Positions 17,445-26,048 of a DNA stretch of 64,000 nucleotides are shown in pieces. The notes under the pieces are model-generated. The model did no database searches. It saw only the letters and a list, made by a program, of their open reading frames with translations, and was not told the DNA's origin. The translations under genes and the position numbers were made by a program. Every line of letters begins with the position of its first letter. Position 1 is the stretch's first letter. The stretch is from Bradyrhizobium sp. RD5-C2 (GTDB lineage: Bacteria; Pseudomonadota; Alphaproteobacteria; Rhizobiales; Xanthobacteraceae), in NCBI RefSeq assembly GCF_019972155.1, contig NZ_BOVL01000007.1, positions 355,843-419,842 of the forward strand, given 5' to 3'.

Positions 17445-18980
17445 TCAGTACGCGTTCTCGTTCTTGGTCAGCAGCGAGAACGGGGTCTTGAGCAGGATGT
17501 AGAGGTCGAACAGCACCGACCAGTTCTCGATGTAATAGAGGTCGAATTCGACGCGCTTCTGGATCTTCTCATCGGTGTCGACCTCGCCGCGCCAGCCGTT
17601 GATCTGCGCCCAGCCGGTGATGCCGGGCTTGACGCGGTGGCGGGCGAAGTAGCCGTCGACGGCCTCGTCGAACAGGCGGTTTTGCAGCTTGCTCTGCACC
17701 GCGTGCGGACGCGGGCCCACCAGCGAGAGATTGCCCTTGAGCACGACGTTGAACAGCTGCGGCAGTTCGTCGAGCGAGGACTTGCGGATGAAGCGGCCAA
17801 CGCGGGTGACGCGCGGATCGTTCTTGGTCACCACCTTGGAAGCGGTCGGATCGGCCTGGTGATGATAGAGCGAGCGGAACTTGTAGACGTCGATCCGCTC
17901 GTTGTTGAAGCCGAAGCGCTTCTGGCGGAACAGCACCGGGCCGGGGCTGTCGAGCTTCACCGCAAGCGCCACCAGTCCGAGCACCGGCAGCGCCGCAAGC
18001 AGGGCCAGACCGCCGACCACGCGGTCAAACAGCCATTTCAGCACCAGATCCCAGTCGGTGATCGGCGCCTCGAACACGTCGAGCGTCGGCACCTTGCCGA
18101 CATAGGAATAGGAGCGGGGGCGGAAGCGCAGCTTGTTGGTATGAGCCGACAGGCGGATGTCGACTGGCAGGACCCAGAGCTTCTTCAGCATCGCCAGGAT
18201 GCGGGTCTCGGCCGAGATCGGCAGCGCGAACAGCACGAGGTCGACGCGGGTGCGGCGGGCGAATTCGACGATGTCGTCGACCTTGCCGAGCTTCGGTGAG
18301 CCGGCGCAAGTCTCCATCGCGCGGGTGTCATTGCGGTCGTCGAACACGCCGAGCACGTGGATGTCGGAATCATCGTCGGCATTGAGCGCCTCGATCAGTT
18401 TCTCGCCGTTCTGGTCGGCGCCGACGATGATGGTGCGGCGGTCGAGCCGGCCATCATGCGCCCAGGCACGCACCATCGAGCGCAGCGCGAGCCGTTCGGC
18501 GATCAGCACCGCAAGGCCAACGCAGAAGAACGACGACAGCCAGAACCGCGAGACCTCGCCGCCGAGCTTGACCAGGAAGGAGACCCCGATGAACAGAAGG
18601 AACACAAACGCCCAGGACGAGATCATCCGCGTCATCTGGCGGAGCTGGCCGCGAAAGATCTGTACCTGGTAGATATCCGCGGCCTGGAAGCAGACCACCG
18701 CCGCAGCCGACATGCCGAGGATCGATGCGATATATCCCCAATGGATGGCGATCGGCCTGACATAGGCAAAATAGAGCCCGACGCCGACCAGGCTGAGCAG
18801 CACGAAGTCGGCGAGGCGAACCACGCCGGCGATCACGACCGGCGAGTAAGCGCTGTGGACTTTCTGATTGGTAATAGCGAGCGCGGCCGGCGACAGGCGG
18901 CGGCGGCGTTCGACCTGCGGCTGAGCGGCCGTCGCAGACGCAGCGGCATCCAGCATCGAGCGTGCGTTAAACGGTTCCAC
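17445..18980 (-). CDS. Undecaprenyl-phosphate sugar phosphotransferase (priming glycosyltransferase)
   Basis: This protein of about 511 residues has four or five N-terminal membrane helices, a central CoA-binding-like nucleotide region ([14 protein letters not shown]) and the C-terminal bacterial sugar transferase domain. That domain shows [12 protein letters not shown], the [14 protein letters not shown] loop, [12 protein letters not shown] and [10 protein letters not shown]. It transfers hexose-1-phosphate, usually glucose, from UDP-sugar to undecaprenyl phosphate and so starts repeat-unit synthesis. GTG at 18980 is the preferred start; ATG at 18956 and further upstream codons are alternatives. 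It follows the GT4 gene in the same direction. Confidence 0.93.
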   Translation of the reverse strand: MEPFNARSMLDAAASATAAQPQVERRRRLSPAALAITNQKVHSAYSPVVIAGVVRLADFVLLSLVGVGLYFAYVRPIAIHWGYIASILGMSAAAVVCFQAADIYQVQIFRGQLRQMTRMISSWAFVFLLFIGVSFLVKLGGEVSRFWLSSFFCVGLAVLIAERLALRSMVRAWAHDGRLDRRTIIVGADQNGEKLIEALNADDDSDIHVLGVFDDRNDTRAMETCAGSPKLGKVDDIVEFARRTRVDLVLFALPISAETRILAMLKKLWVLPVDIRLSAHTNKLRFRPRSYSYVGKVPTLDVFEAPITDWDLVLKWLFDRVVGGLALLAALPVLGLVALAVKLDSPGPVLFRQKRFGFNNERIDVYKFRSLYHHQADPTASKVVTKNDPRVTRVGRFIRKSSLDELPQLFNVVLKGNLSLVGPRPHAVQSKLQNRLFDEAVDGYFARHRVKPGITGWAQINGWRGEVDTDEKIQKRVEFDLYYIENWSVLFDLYILLKTPFSLLTKNENAY

Positions 18981-19095
18981 GAGTCCACGTCCATTTCTGC
19001 GCGTGCAGATGGGCATCCGCGCGCAGCACCGAAATTCCCCTGGACGTGAGTTAAGGGGACAAATCGGAAGAAACGGTTACGTGTGTAAGAAATGG

Positions 19096-20235
19096 TTAAC
19101 GTTTGGCAAATGCGTCGCGATAGCCGGCCAGTACGCCCTCGACCATGGCGCTCTGCGAGAAATGTTCGGAAATCCGTTCGCGGAGTTTCTGCGCGCGCGC
19201 CGCGGTCGCCGTGGGATTGTCGAGTGCGGCCTTGATGGCGTCGGCCATCGCGCCGGCATTGCTGGGCGCGAACAGCGCGTCGGTGTGGGTATCGAAGATC
19301 TCCGGGATGCCGCCGACATTGGCTGCGATCATCGGAACACCGGCCGCTCCGGCCTCGATCACCACATAGGGCATCGAATCGCCACGCGAGGGAACCACCA
19401 GAACGCTGCCCTTCGAGAAGCCGTATCGCGCCTTGACGTGGCCGATGAAGCGAACGGCATCGCCGAGCGACAGCCGCTTCACCTGCTCCTTGAGCCGCTC
19501 GAACTCTTCGCCGTCGCCGCCGAGCGTCAGCGTCACTGGCTTGCCCTCGGCGCGCAGTTTCGCCACCGCATCGATCAGGAGGTCGGCGCCCTTGATGCGC
19601 CGGAATTCGCCGACATAGGCCACGTCGGAGGCGTCGTCGGCCTTGGGAACCGGTTCGAATTCCTCCGACGTGACGCCGTTGAAGACACAGCGGACGAGGC
19701 CTGAGGGCTTGCCCACCGTGCGCTGATAGGTGTCGCGGGCGAACGCGCTCTCGAACAGGAACAGGTCGGTGCTGTTCATCAGCGTACGCTCGAGCTGGCT
19801 GTAGAAGCGGCCCTTCCAGGTGTCGAGCGGATAGTGCAGCGAGCCGCCGTGCGGCGTGTAGACCCGGATCACCTTGTCCGATCGCCGCCGCAGCCGGACA
19901 TAGGCGCCGGCCTTGGCGCCATGACCATGCACGACATCGGGTTTCAGCTTCCGGGTCAGGCCGGCGATATGCGCCCAGACCATGAAGTCGGCGAAGCGCG
20001 GCTCGCGGCGAATAGCCACCCGGTGGACGCCGAGCTTGAGGCGTGGCTCGATCTCGGCGAGGACCGCGTCGGCCCGCGTGCCGCCGGTCAGGCTGTCGGC
20101 GACGATGCCGACGTGGTGGCCGCGTTCGATCTGGCCGTTGGCGACATCGAGGATGTGACGAATGATGCCGCCGACCGGGGCGCGGACGACGTGCAGGATG
20201 CGGAGCGGCCGTTCCTGATTTTGATGCTGTGCCAT
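19096..20235 (-). CDS. Glycosyltransferase family 4 protein
   Basis: This 379-residue cytoplasmic GT-B enzyme begins LRILHVVRAPVGGIIRHIL, with the N-terminal acceptor domain containing VVHGHGAKAG. The donor domain has VAYVGEFRRIKGADLLI and the EX7E-type segment VIEAGAAGVPMIAANVGGIPE. It should add a sugar to the lipid-linked repeat unit. The ATG lies only three bases after the stop of the upstream export lipoprotein gene (TGATCGATG), so the two are coupled. Confidence 0.92.
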   Translation of the reverse strand: MAQHQNQERPLRILHVVRAPVGGIIRHILDVANGQIERGHHVGIVADSLTGGTRADAVLAEIEPRLKLGVHRVAIRREPRFADFMVWAHIAGLTRKLKPDVVHGHGAKAGAYVRLRRRSDKVIRVYTPHGGSLHYPLDTWKGRFYSQLERTLMNSTDLFLFESAFARDTYQRTVGKPSGLVRCVFNGVTSEEFEPVPKADDASDVAYVGEFRRIKGADLLIDAVAKLRAEGKPVTLTLGGDGEEFERLKEQVKRLSLGDAVRFIGHVKARYGFSKGSVLVVPSRGDSMPYVVIEAGAAGVPMIAANVGGIPEIFDTHTDALFAPSNAGAMADAIKAALDNPTATAARAQKLRERISEHFSQSAMVEGVLAGYRDAFAKR

Positions 20236-20238
20236 CGA

Positions 20239-20877
20239 TCAGAACCAGCGTTCGCCGACGAAGACGGTGTCGCCGGGCCCGATCGGCGTGCCCAGGGGAA
20301 CGACGAAGCGGCCGGCGCCCGATGCATCGGTATGGGTGAGGGTGACCTGGTCGCGCCTGGCGCGCGGCGAGAAGCCGCCGGCGATCGCCACTGCGCTCTC
20401 GACCGTCATGTTGGGTACATAGGGATATTGGCCGGGGGCCTGAACTTCGCCGAGGATGAAGAACGGGCGGTAGGATTCGATCTCGACCGCCACCGAAGGC
20501 TCGCGGATGAAGCCGTTGCGCAGCCGTGCGGTGATCTCGGCGGCAAGCCCGGCAGGCGTCCGGCCGCGTGCTGGCACCGAGCCGATCAGCGGCATGGTGA
20601 TCGCGCCGGCCGCATCGATCGCATAGGAATTGGTCAGGCCTTCCTGGCCATAGACCACGACGCGAAGCCTGTCGCCGGGGCCGAGATTATAGGTCTCGCG
20701 CGTCGGCGCGGGATCGGCATAGGCCACGGCCATCGGCACGGGCGCAGCAAAGGCTGGCTGCCCATACGCCATCGAATCGAGGGCCGGGTCACCAGCAACC
20801 GGCGACGTCCGGCCCATGCAGCCCGACAGCGCGAGCGCAGCAATCAGACAAACGAGGGGAGCGCGCAGGTCGCGCAT
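20239..20877 (-). CDS. Polysaccharide export lipoprotein (Wza/ExoF-type)
   Basis: This 212-residue protein has a lipoprotein signal peptide with lipobox LSGC (Cys near residue 20). It then has a polysaccharide-export (SLBB-type) domain: YNLGPGDRLRVVVYGQEGLT, IGSVPARGRTPAGLAAEITARL and SYRPFFILGEVQAPGQYPY. It should form the outer-membrane or periplasmic export channel for the exopolysaccharide. The start at 20877 gives the signal peptide directly; an upstream ATG at 20922 would bury it. It is divergent from the Wzc-type gene. Confidence 0.92.
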   Translation of the reverse strand: MRDLRAPLVCLIAALALSGCMGRTSPVAGDPALDSMAYGQPAFAAPVPMAVAYADPAPTRETYNLGPGDRLRVVVYGQEGLTNSYAIDAAGAITMPLIGSVPARGRTPAGLAAEITARLRNGFIREPSVAVEIESYRPFFILGEVQAPGQYPYVPNMTVESAVAIAGGFSPRARRDQVTLTHTDASGAGRFVVPLGTPIGPGDTVFVGERWF

Positions 20878-20908
20878 GTGAGGAATCCCGCAACAATATT
20901 GGCGTCGA

Positions 20909-20928
20909 TTAACCGCACCCATGGTTAA
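20909..20928. promoter_or_regulatory. Inverted repeat TTAACC-N8-GGTTAA in the export-gene promoter region
   Basis: A perfect six-base inverted repeat lies 32 bases upstream of the wza-type start and 124 bases before the wzc-type start. Further TTAACC and CCTTAA elements follow at about 20977-20998. It could be an operator for a shared exopolysaccharide regulator. No regulator can be named from sequence alone. Confidence 0.4.
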
Positions 20929-21051
20929 CAAACGATGACGGCCGGTGGTGGCCGCCGCATCCGCCAACTCCGCCGATTAACCCAGCAGCAACCTTAATGG
21001 ACTGTAATCGCCGCCATTGAGATGGAATCGCGGCGTCCGCGGGAGTTCGTT

Positions 21052-23388
21052 ATGCGTTTTGCATTCTGGCGTAGAGGCAAGGAAAAGGCCGCGGTGCAAC
21101 GGGCGTTGCCGAAGTCTGCGCCGGTTGCCGCCGAAGCCGTTGCGAGGCCGGCTGCGCCGATATCAGCTCCTGACCAGCCGACGCGTCCGGCGGAGACGAC
21201 GGATCTCGATCTGCATGTGCTCGGACGCGCGCTGGCGCGCAAGCGAAGCTGGATCATCGTGCCGACCGTGCTCGTGTTTGCGGTGTCGCTTGCCGCCGTC
21301 AACGTCGTGACGCCGCGCTACAAGTCGGAAGCGCGAATCCTGATCGACAATCGCGAGAACGCCTTCCTGCGCCCGAACGGCGAGCGCGACCTGGAGCGCA
21401 GCTCGCTCGACGCCGAAGCCGTGACGAGCCAGGTCCAGCTTTTGCTGTCGCGCGATCTCGCACGTGACATCATCAAGAAGAACAAGCTCGCCGAGCGCCC
21501 GGAGTTCGATCCGGTGCTGCGGGGCTTTTCCCCGCTGAAGTCGCTGCTGGCGCTGTTCGGCATCGGCCGTGACCCGTTCAGTCTGACCCCGGAAGAGCGG
21601 GTGCTCGATTCCTATTACGAGCGCTTCCAGGCCTATGCGGTCGACAAGTCGCGCGTCATGGTGATCGAATTCCAGTCCGAGGATCCCGAGCTTGCGGCGC
21701 GCGTCGCCAACTCGATTGCCGACGGTTATCTGGTGTTGCAGCAGGCGGCGCGGCAGGACCAGGCCAAATCCGCCAGCACCTGGCTGCTGGGCGAGATCGA
21801 CAAGCTGCGCAGCAAGGTCGCGGAAGCGGATTCGCGGGTCGAGGAATTCCGCTCGAAGTCGAGCCTGTTCGTCGGCACCAACAACATCCCATTGTCGAAC
21901 CAGCAGATGGGCGAGCTGAACACGCAGCTCAACAATGCCCGTGCGCTGAAGGCGGATGCCGAGACCAAGGCGCGGCTGATCCGCGAAATGCTTCAGGGCG
22001 GCAAGCCGATCGAGGCCTCCGAAGTGCTCAATTCCGAGCTGATCCGCCGGCTCGCCGAACAGCGCGGCACGCTGCGCGCGCAGCTCGCCGAGCAGTCGTC
22101 GACGCTGCTCGACAACCATCCGCGCATCAAGGAATTGAAGGCGCAGATTGCCGACCTCGACCGCCAATTGCGCGAGGAAGCCGGCAAAATTTCGCGCTCG
22201 CTGGACAACGATGCCCGCGTGGCCGATGCCCGCGTCCAGGCGCAGCAGGCGGGCCTGGATCAATCGAAGAAGCAGGCGTCGTCGAGCAACAGCCAGGACG
22301 TGCAGCTGCGCGGATTCGAGCGTGAAGCCAAGGCGCAGCGCGATCTGCTGGAAGCCTATCTCGCGAAGTATCGCGAGGCGACCGCACGCGAGAACATCGA
22401 GGCCGCACCGACCGATGGCCGCATTATCTCGCGCGCCACAGTCTCGAACACGCCGGCCTATCCGAAGAAGCTGCCGATCGTGCTGATCGCCACGCTGGCG
22501 ACGCTGTTGCTGTCGTCGGGCATCATCATCACTGGCGAGCTGCTGCGCATCTCCGCGCCGGGCGCGGTGGGCCGTGCCTTCGCACCGGCCGCCGCAGTGA
22601 TCCGGCGCCGCGAGCCGGTCATGGAGACCGCAACTGTCGACGAGCTGGCACTGACGCTGCCGCCTGAACCTGAGCTCGCGTCGCCGCTCGCGCCCAGCCT
22701 GTCGCCCGAGCCTGATCTGAGGCCCGAACCCGCCGTTGCATATGAGCCCGTCATCAACGATCCGCAGCCTATGCCCGCTCGGACGGCCAACGAGATCGAT
22801 GAGCTGGCCGAGCGTTTGGTCGCGGCCGGTCCCGCCGCCCACAAGGTCACGGTGCTCGGCCCGGCCGCCGGCGAGAGCGTCACGCTGACTGCGCTGACGC
22901 TGGCCCGTCTGATGGCGCGTCAGGCCAAGGTCGTGGTGGTCGATCTCGTCGCGTCTTCACCCGCGCTGACGGCGGCAACCGTCGATCCCGGCGCGCCCGG
23001 CCTTGCCGAACTTATGCAGGGTGAGGCGACGTTCGCACAGATCATCACCAAGGATCGGCAGTCGCGGGTTCAGATCGTCAGCGCCGGTCGTCCGGGCTTC
23101 GATCGCTCGCATCTGCAATCGCCGCGGCTGGCGCTGGCGATCGATGCGCTGCTCCGGGTCTACGACCACGTGCTGCTCGACGCCGGCACGGCCGTCGACC
23201 TGCCGGCCGAGCTGCTGACCGCAAAGGCGCAAGCTGTCGTCGTGCCCGATGCCGGGATGGCGCAGGATGCCCGGCGCTCGATGGTCGATCAGCTCAGGGC
23301 CGTCGGCTTCTCCGAAGTCACGATGCTGACCAAGCCCTGTGCGCCGTCGGAAACGGTCGTGACCGGTCCGCGCGTGGTGGCGGCCTGA
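21052..23388 (+). CDS. Wzc/ExoP-type polysaccharide copolymerase with degenerate kinase domain
   Basis: This 778-residue inner-membrane protein has a Wzz domain flanked by two membrane helices (about residues 67-87 and 480-500) and a long coiled coil between. The C-terminus (about 590-770) has the BY-kinase/ParA fold. However, the Walker A position reads GPAAGESVT (near 603-611) with no lysine, Walker A' is VVVVDLVAS, and there is no tyrosine cluster at the C-terminus. It should control chain length and export, but probably does not bind ATP or autophosphorylate normally. The start at 21052 follows GGGAG. A hairpin terminator follows the gene. Confidence 0.9.
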   Translation: MRFAFWRRGKEKAAVQRALPKSAPVAAEAVARPAAPISAPDQPTRPAETTDLDLHVLGRALARKRSWIIVPTVLVFAVSLAAVNVVTPRYKSEARILIDNRENAFLRPNGERDLERSSLDAEAVTSQVQLLLSRDLARDIIKKNKLAERPEFDPVLRGFSPLKSLLALFGIGRDPFSLTPEERVLDSYYERFQAYAVDKSRVMVIEFQSEDPELAARVANSIADGYLVLQQAARQDQAKSASTWLLGEIDKLRSKVAEADSRVEEFRSKSSLFVGTNNIPLSNQQMGELNTQLNNARALKADAETKARLIREMLQGGKPIEASEVLNSELIRRLAEQRGTLRAQLAEQSSTLLDNHPRIKELKAQIADLDRQLREEAGKISRSLDNDARVADARVQAQQAGLDQSKKQASSSNSQDVQLRGFEREAKAQRDLLEAYLAKYREATARENIEAAPTDGRIISRATVSNTPAYPKKLPIVLIATLATLLLSSGIIITGELLRISAPGAVGRAFAPAAAVIRRREPVMETATVDELALTLPPEPELASPLAPSLSPEPDLRPEPAVAYEPVINDPQPMPARTANEIDELAERLVAAGPAAHKVTVLGPAAGESVTLTALTLARLMARQAKVVVVDLVASSPALTAATVDPGAPGLAELMQGEATFAQIITKDRQSRVQIVSAGRPGFDRSHLQSPRLALAIDALLRVYDHVLLDAGTAVDLPAELLTAKAQAVVVPDAGMAQDARRSMVDQLRAVGFSEVTMLTKPCAPSETVVTGPRVVAA

Positions 23389-23399
23389 CGAAACCTTCA

Positions 23400-23436
23400 A
23401 AGCGCGATGAGCTCAGGTTGAGTCGTCATCGCGCTT
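23400..23436 (+). terminator. Probable terminator of the Wzc-type gene
   Basis: A perfect 11-base stem AAGCGCGATGA / TCATCGCGCTT with a 15-base loop lies 11 bases after the stop. The following CTCTTC is only weakly U-rich, so it may also work with Rho or as a stability hairpin. Confidence 0.6.
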
Positions 23437-23472
23437 CTCTTCGGAGGGCGCCTCTCGCCTCTAGATGGCGCC

Positions 23473-24801
23473 TCAGTGCGCGAGCATGGGCTCACGCGCG
23501 GCCCGCTCGAGGACGGGATCGATCCGCAGCCTGATCGTGACCAGCGCGCCGATCAAGCCGACGACCGCGAGCAGCAGCAGGCCCGCGGTGAATCCACCGG
23601 TCAGGTCCTTGAGATAGCCCATCGCGAACGGGCCCGCGAAGCCCGACAGATTGCCGAGCGAGTTGATCGCGGCAATGCCCGCCGCGGCCGAGGCGCCGTT
23701 CAGGATGCTGGCCGGCATCGGCCAGAACATCGGCGGCACCGCCGAAACGCCGATCTGCGCGATGCAGAGCAGGCCGATGATCAGCACGGGACTGGAGACC
23801 AGTCCGGCGAGGCCAATGCCGACGGCGGCGAGCACGAGTGCGCCGGCGACATGGTAGCGCCGTTCACCGGTCTTGTCGGAATGGCGGCCCAGCAGCACCA
23901 TGCCGACCGCGCCGAACACGAAGGGCAGGGCGGCGATGAAGCCTGTCTGGGTGTCGGTGACGCCAAACGCCTTGATGATGGTGGGCAGGAAGAATGCGAC
24001 GCCGTAGCTGGCGGCGTTGAGGCAGAAGTAGACGAGGGCGCAGGAGAGCACCCGCGAGTCGGTGAGCGATTGCATGACCGAGATGTGCTCCACGGCTTCC
24101 TTCTTCTGCCGCTCGATCTCAAGCGTGTTCTGCACCCATTTGATCTCGTCGGGCTGCAGCCAGCTCGCCTGACGCGGGAAGTCCGGCAGCATCGCCAGGA
24201 CGGCGAAGCCGACCAGCACCGACGGCAGTGCTTCGCAGATGAACAGCCACTGCCACCCGGTCAGACCGCCTCCGGACAGGTTGAGCAGCAGGCCCGAGAT
24301 CGGCGCCCCGATGATGCTTGAGATCGGGATCGCGAGCATGAACAGGCTGATGACGCGGGCCCGATAGATCGTCGGGAACCAGAGGGTCAGATAGAAGATG
24401 ATGCCGGGGAAGAAGCCGGCCTCGCAGGCACCGAGCAGCAGGCGAAGGAAGTAGAAGATCCATTCGCTCGAGAGGCCGCTCGCCGCGGACATCTGCGGGA
24501 TGAACGCGAACGCCGCCGAGACGATGCCCCAGCTGATCATGATGCGGGCGATCCAGCGCCGCGCGCCAAACCGTTCCAGAAGGATGTTGGAGGGCACTTC
24601 GAAGAAGAAGTAGCCGATGAAGAACAGGCCCGCGCCGAGCCCGTAGGCGGCTTCGCTGAGCCCAAGCGCCGTGTTCATGTGCAGCTTGGCAAAGCCGACA
24701 TTGACGCGATCGAGATAGGCCACGAAGTAACACAGGATGAGGAACGGAATCAGCCGCCGCATCATCTTTCCGATTGCGCGCTTCTCGACATCGTCGCTCA
24801 T
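23473..24801 (-). CDS. MFS transporter (anion:cation symporter type)
   Basis: This 442-residue inner-membrane protein has twelve predicted helices. The start MMRRLIPFLILCYFVAYLDRVNVGFA and the loop GARRWIARIMISWG are hallmarks of the ACS subfamily, which imports organic anions such as phthalate, tartrate or galactonate. The start at 24801 is supported by a GGAAGGG element at suitable spacing; an ATG nine bases upstream would be too close to it. It is divergent from a LysR gene with a T-N11-A dyad between, so it is probably regulated by it. The transported acid is unknown. Confidence 0.9.
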   Translation of the reverse strand: MSDDVEKRAIGKMMRRLIPFLILCYFVAYLDRVNVGFAKLHMNTALGLSEAAYGLGAGLFFIGYFFFEVPSNILLERFGARRWIARIMISWGIVSAAFAFIPQMSAASGLSSEWIFYFLRLLLGACEAGFFPGIIFYLTLWFPTIYRARVISLFMLAIPISSIIGAPISGLLLNLSGGGLTGWQWLFICEALPSVLVGFAVLAMLPDFPRQASWLQPDEIKWVQNTLEIERQKKEAVEHISVMQSLTDSRVLSCALVYFCLNAASYGVAFFLPTIIKAFGVTDTQTGFIAALPFVFGAVGMVLLGRHSDKTGERRYHVAGALVLAAVGIGLAGLVSSPVLIIGLLCIAQIGVSAVPPMFWPMPASILNGASAAAGIAAINSLGNLSGFAGPFAMGYLKDLTGGFTAGLLLLAVVGLIGALVTIRLRIDPVLERAAREPMLAH

Positions 24802-24896
24802 CGTTCCCATCCCTTCCGGTTTTTCGATTCGGCGCCGGTGATCGCGCTGTCCGGGCGGCACCTCCGTGCAGCCGCAGCGGTTCGTCGCCTTGCCCT

Positions 24897-24909
24897 TGCA
24901 AGTATTGCA
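24897..24909. promoter_or_regulatory. LysR-type operator (T-N11-A dyad)
   Basis: TGCAA-GTA-TTGCA is a perfect dyad of exactly T-N11-A length, as expected of a LysR recognition site. It lies 95 bases upstream of the MFS gene and 184 bases upstream of the LysR start. Binding is inferred. Confidence 0.6.
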
Positions 24910-25012
24910 TTCATTGTTGTGTAATCGACCGCCGCGTGACTAATGGCATTTGGGAATGGAGCCACGGCGAAACTGTCATGATGCACCGCGGTATGAACGC
25001 GGGAACCCTGGA

Positions 25013-25068
25013 GCGTTTTCCAGCGAAATGGATGCCGGTTCGCGGCAGGAAAGCGCGTCAAGATAGAC
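25013..25068. repeat. Intergenic repeat family A, copy 2 (first hairpin only)
   Basis: GCGTTTTCCAGCGAAATGG, then CCGGTTCGCG and GGAAAGCGCGTCAAGA, match the first half of the elements at 1835 and 28687. The second GTTCCG hairpin is missing. It lies 25 bases before the LysR start, so it is part of that gene's leader. Confidence 0.75.
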
Positions 25069-25093
25069 TCAAGAGCCAGGATGGTGGCGGGCC

Positions 25094-26029
25094 GTGATCA
25101 ACAATCTGAAATTGCGCCAGTTGCGCCTGCTGGTCGCGCTCGACAGCGAGCGTAAGCTGCAGCTGGCCGCCGAGCGCCTCAACATCACCCAGTCGGCGGC
25201 ATCCAAGATGCTGGCCGAGATCGAGGCCGTGGCACGGGTTCCGTTGTTCGAGCGGACGGCGCGCGGCGTCGAGCCGACGGCCTATGGCTCGATCCTGATC
25301 CGGGGCGGCAGGAGCGTGCTGGCCGACCTTGACCGGGTCACCAATGAATTCGCCGGTTACCGGTCCGGCGAACTCGGCACCGTATCGGTCGGAACGGTTG
25401 CCAAGCCCAGCATCGACCTCGTCGTCGATGTGATGCAGTATCTCGGCGAGAAGCTGCACCGGGTGAACATTTCACTCGATGTCAGCACCAGCCCGCCGCT
25501 GGTTGCGCGCCTGCTCGCGCTTGAGCTCGACTTCATCGTTGCGCGGATACCCGTCGGCGTCGATTCCGGGCAGTTCGACTATCACGAGATCGGCGCCGAG
25601 CAGGCCGGCCTGCTGGTTCGCGCCGAGCATCCGCTGGCCGCGCTCGACAGCGTCAATCTGGAAGACACGGTCGACCTGCAATGGATTTCCCAGCCGCGGG
25701 AATCCTTCATGCGCCAGGCGCTCGAGCGGTTGTTCTACAGCCGGGGCATTGCGCCGCCGCAGCGCATGATCAACACCGAATCCTTCTCCGCCTCGATCGG
25801 AATTGCCGCAGGGATCGATGCGATCGTGCCGGTGCCCCTCTTGATCTTCGATCTGCTCGATCCGCAGCGCTTCAAGATGCTGCGCATCCGCGACCAGCTG
25901 ATGCTCGAGAGTTACGGGCTGATCAAGCTGCGCAGGCGAGCGCTCTCGCCGGCCGCGATGCTGGTGTTCGATGCGATGATGCGGCTTGGCGTCGAGAGCG
26001 GACGGCAGGCGTCCGACAGCTCTATCTAA
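25094..26029 (+). CDS. LysR-family transcriptional regulator
   Basis: This 311-residue protein has the LysR N-terminal winged helix (LRQLRLLVALDS, LNITQSAASKMLAEIE, PLFERTARGVEPT) and a periplasmic-binding-like effector domain from about residue 90. The start is GTG at 25094. It is divergent from the MFS transporter and probably controls it in response to the imported organic acid. The stop is followed 19 bases later by the end of the convergent GNAT gene. Confidence 0.92.
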   Translation: MINNLKLRQLRLLVALDSERKLQLAAERLNITQSAASKMLAEIEAVARVPLFERTARGVEPTAYGSILIRGGRSVLADLDRVTNEFAGYRSGELGTVSVGTVAKPSIDLVVDVMQYLGEKLHRVNISLDVSTSPPLVARLLALELDFIVARIPVGVDSGQFDYHEIGAEQAGLLVRAEHPLAALDSVNLEDTVDLQWISQPRESFMRQALERLFYSRGIAPPQRMINTESFSASIGIAAGIDAIVPVPLLIFDLLDPQRFKMLRIRDQLMLESYGLIKLRRRALSPAAMLVFDAMMRLGVESGRQASDSSI

Positions 26030-26048
26030 CGTCGCCCTGTGGGCGTCC

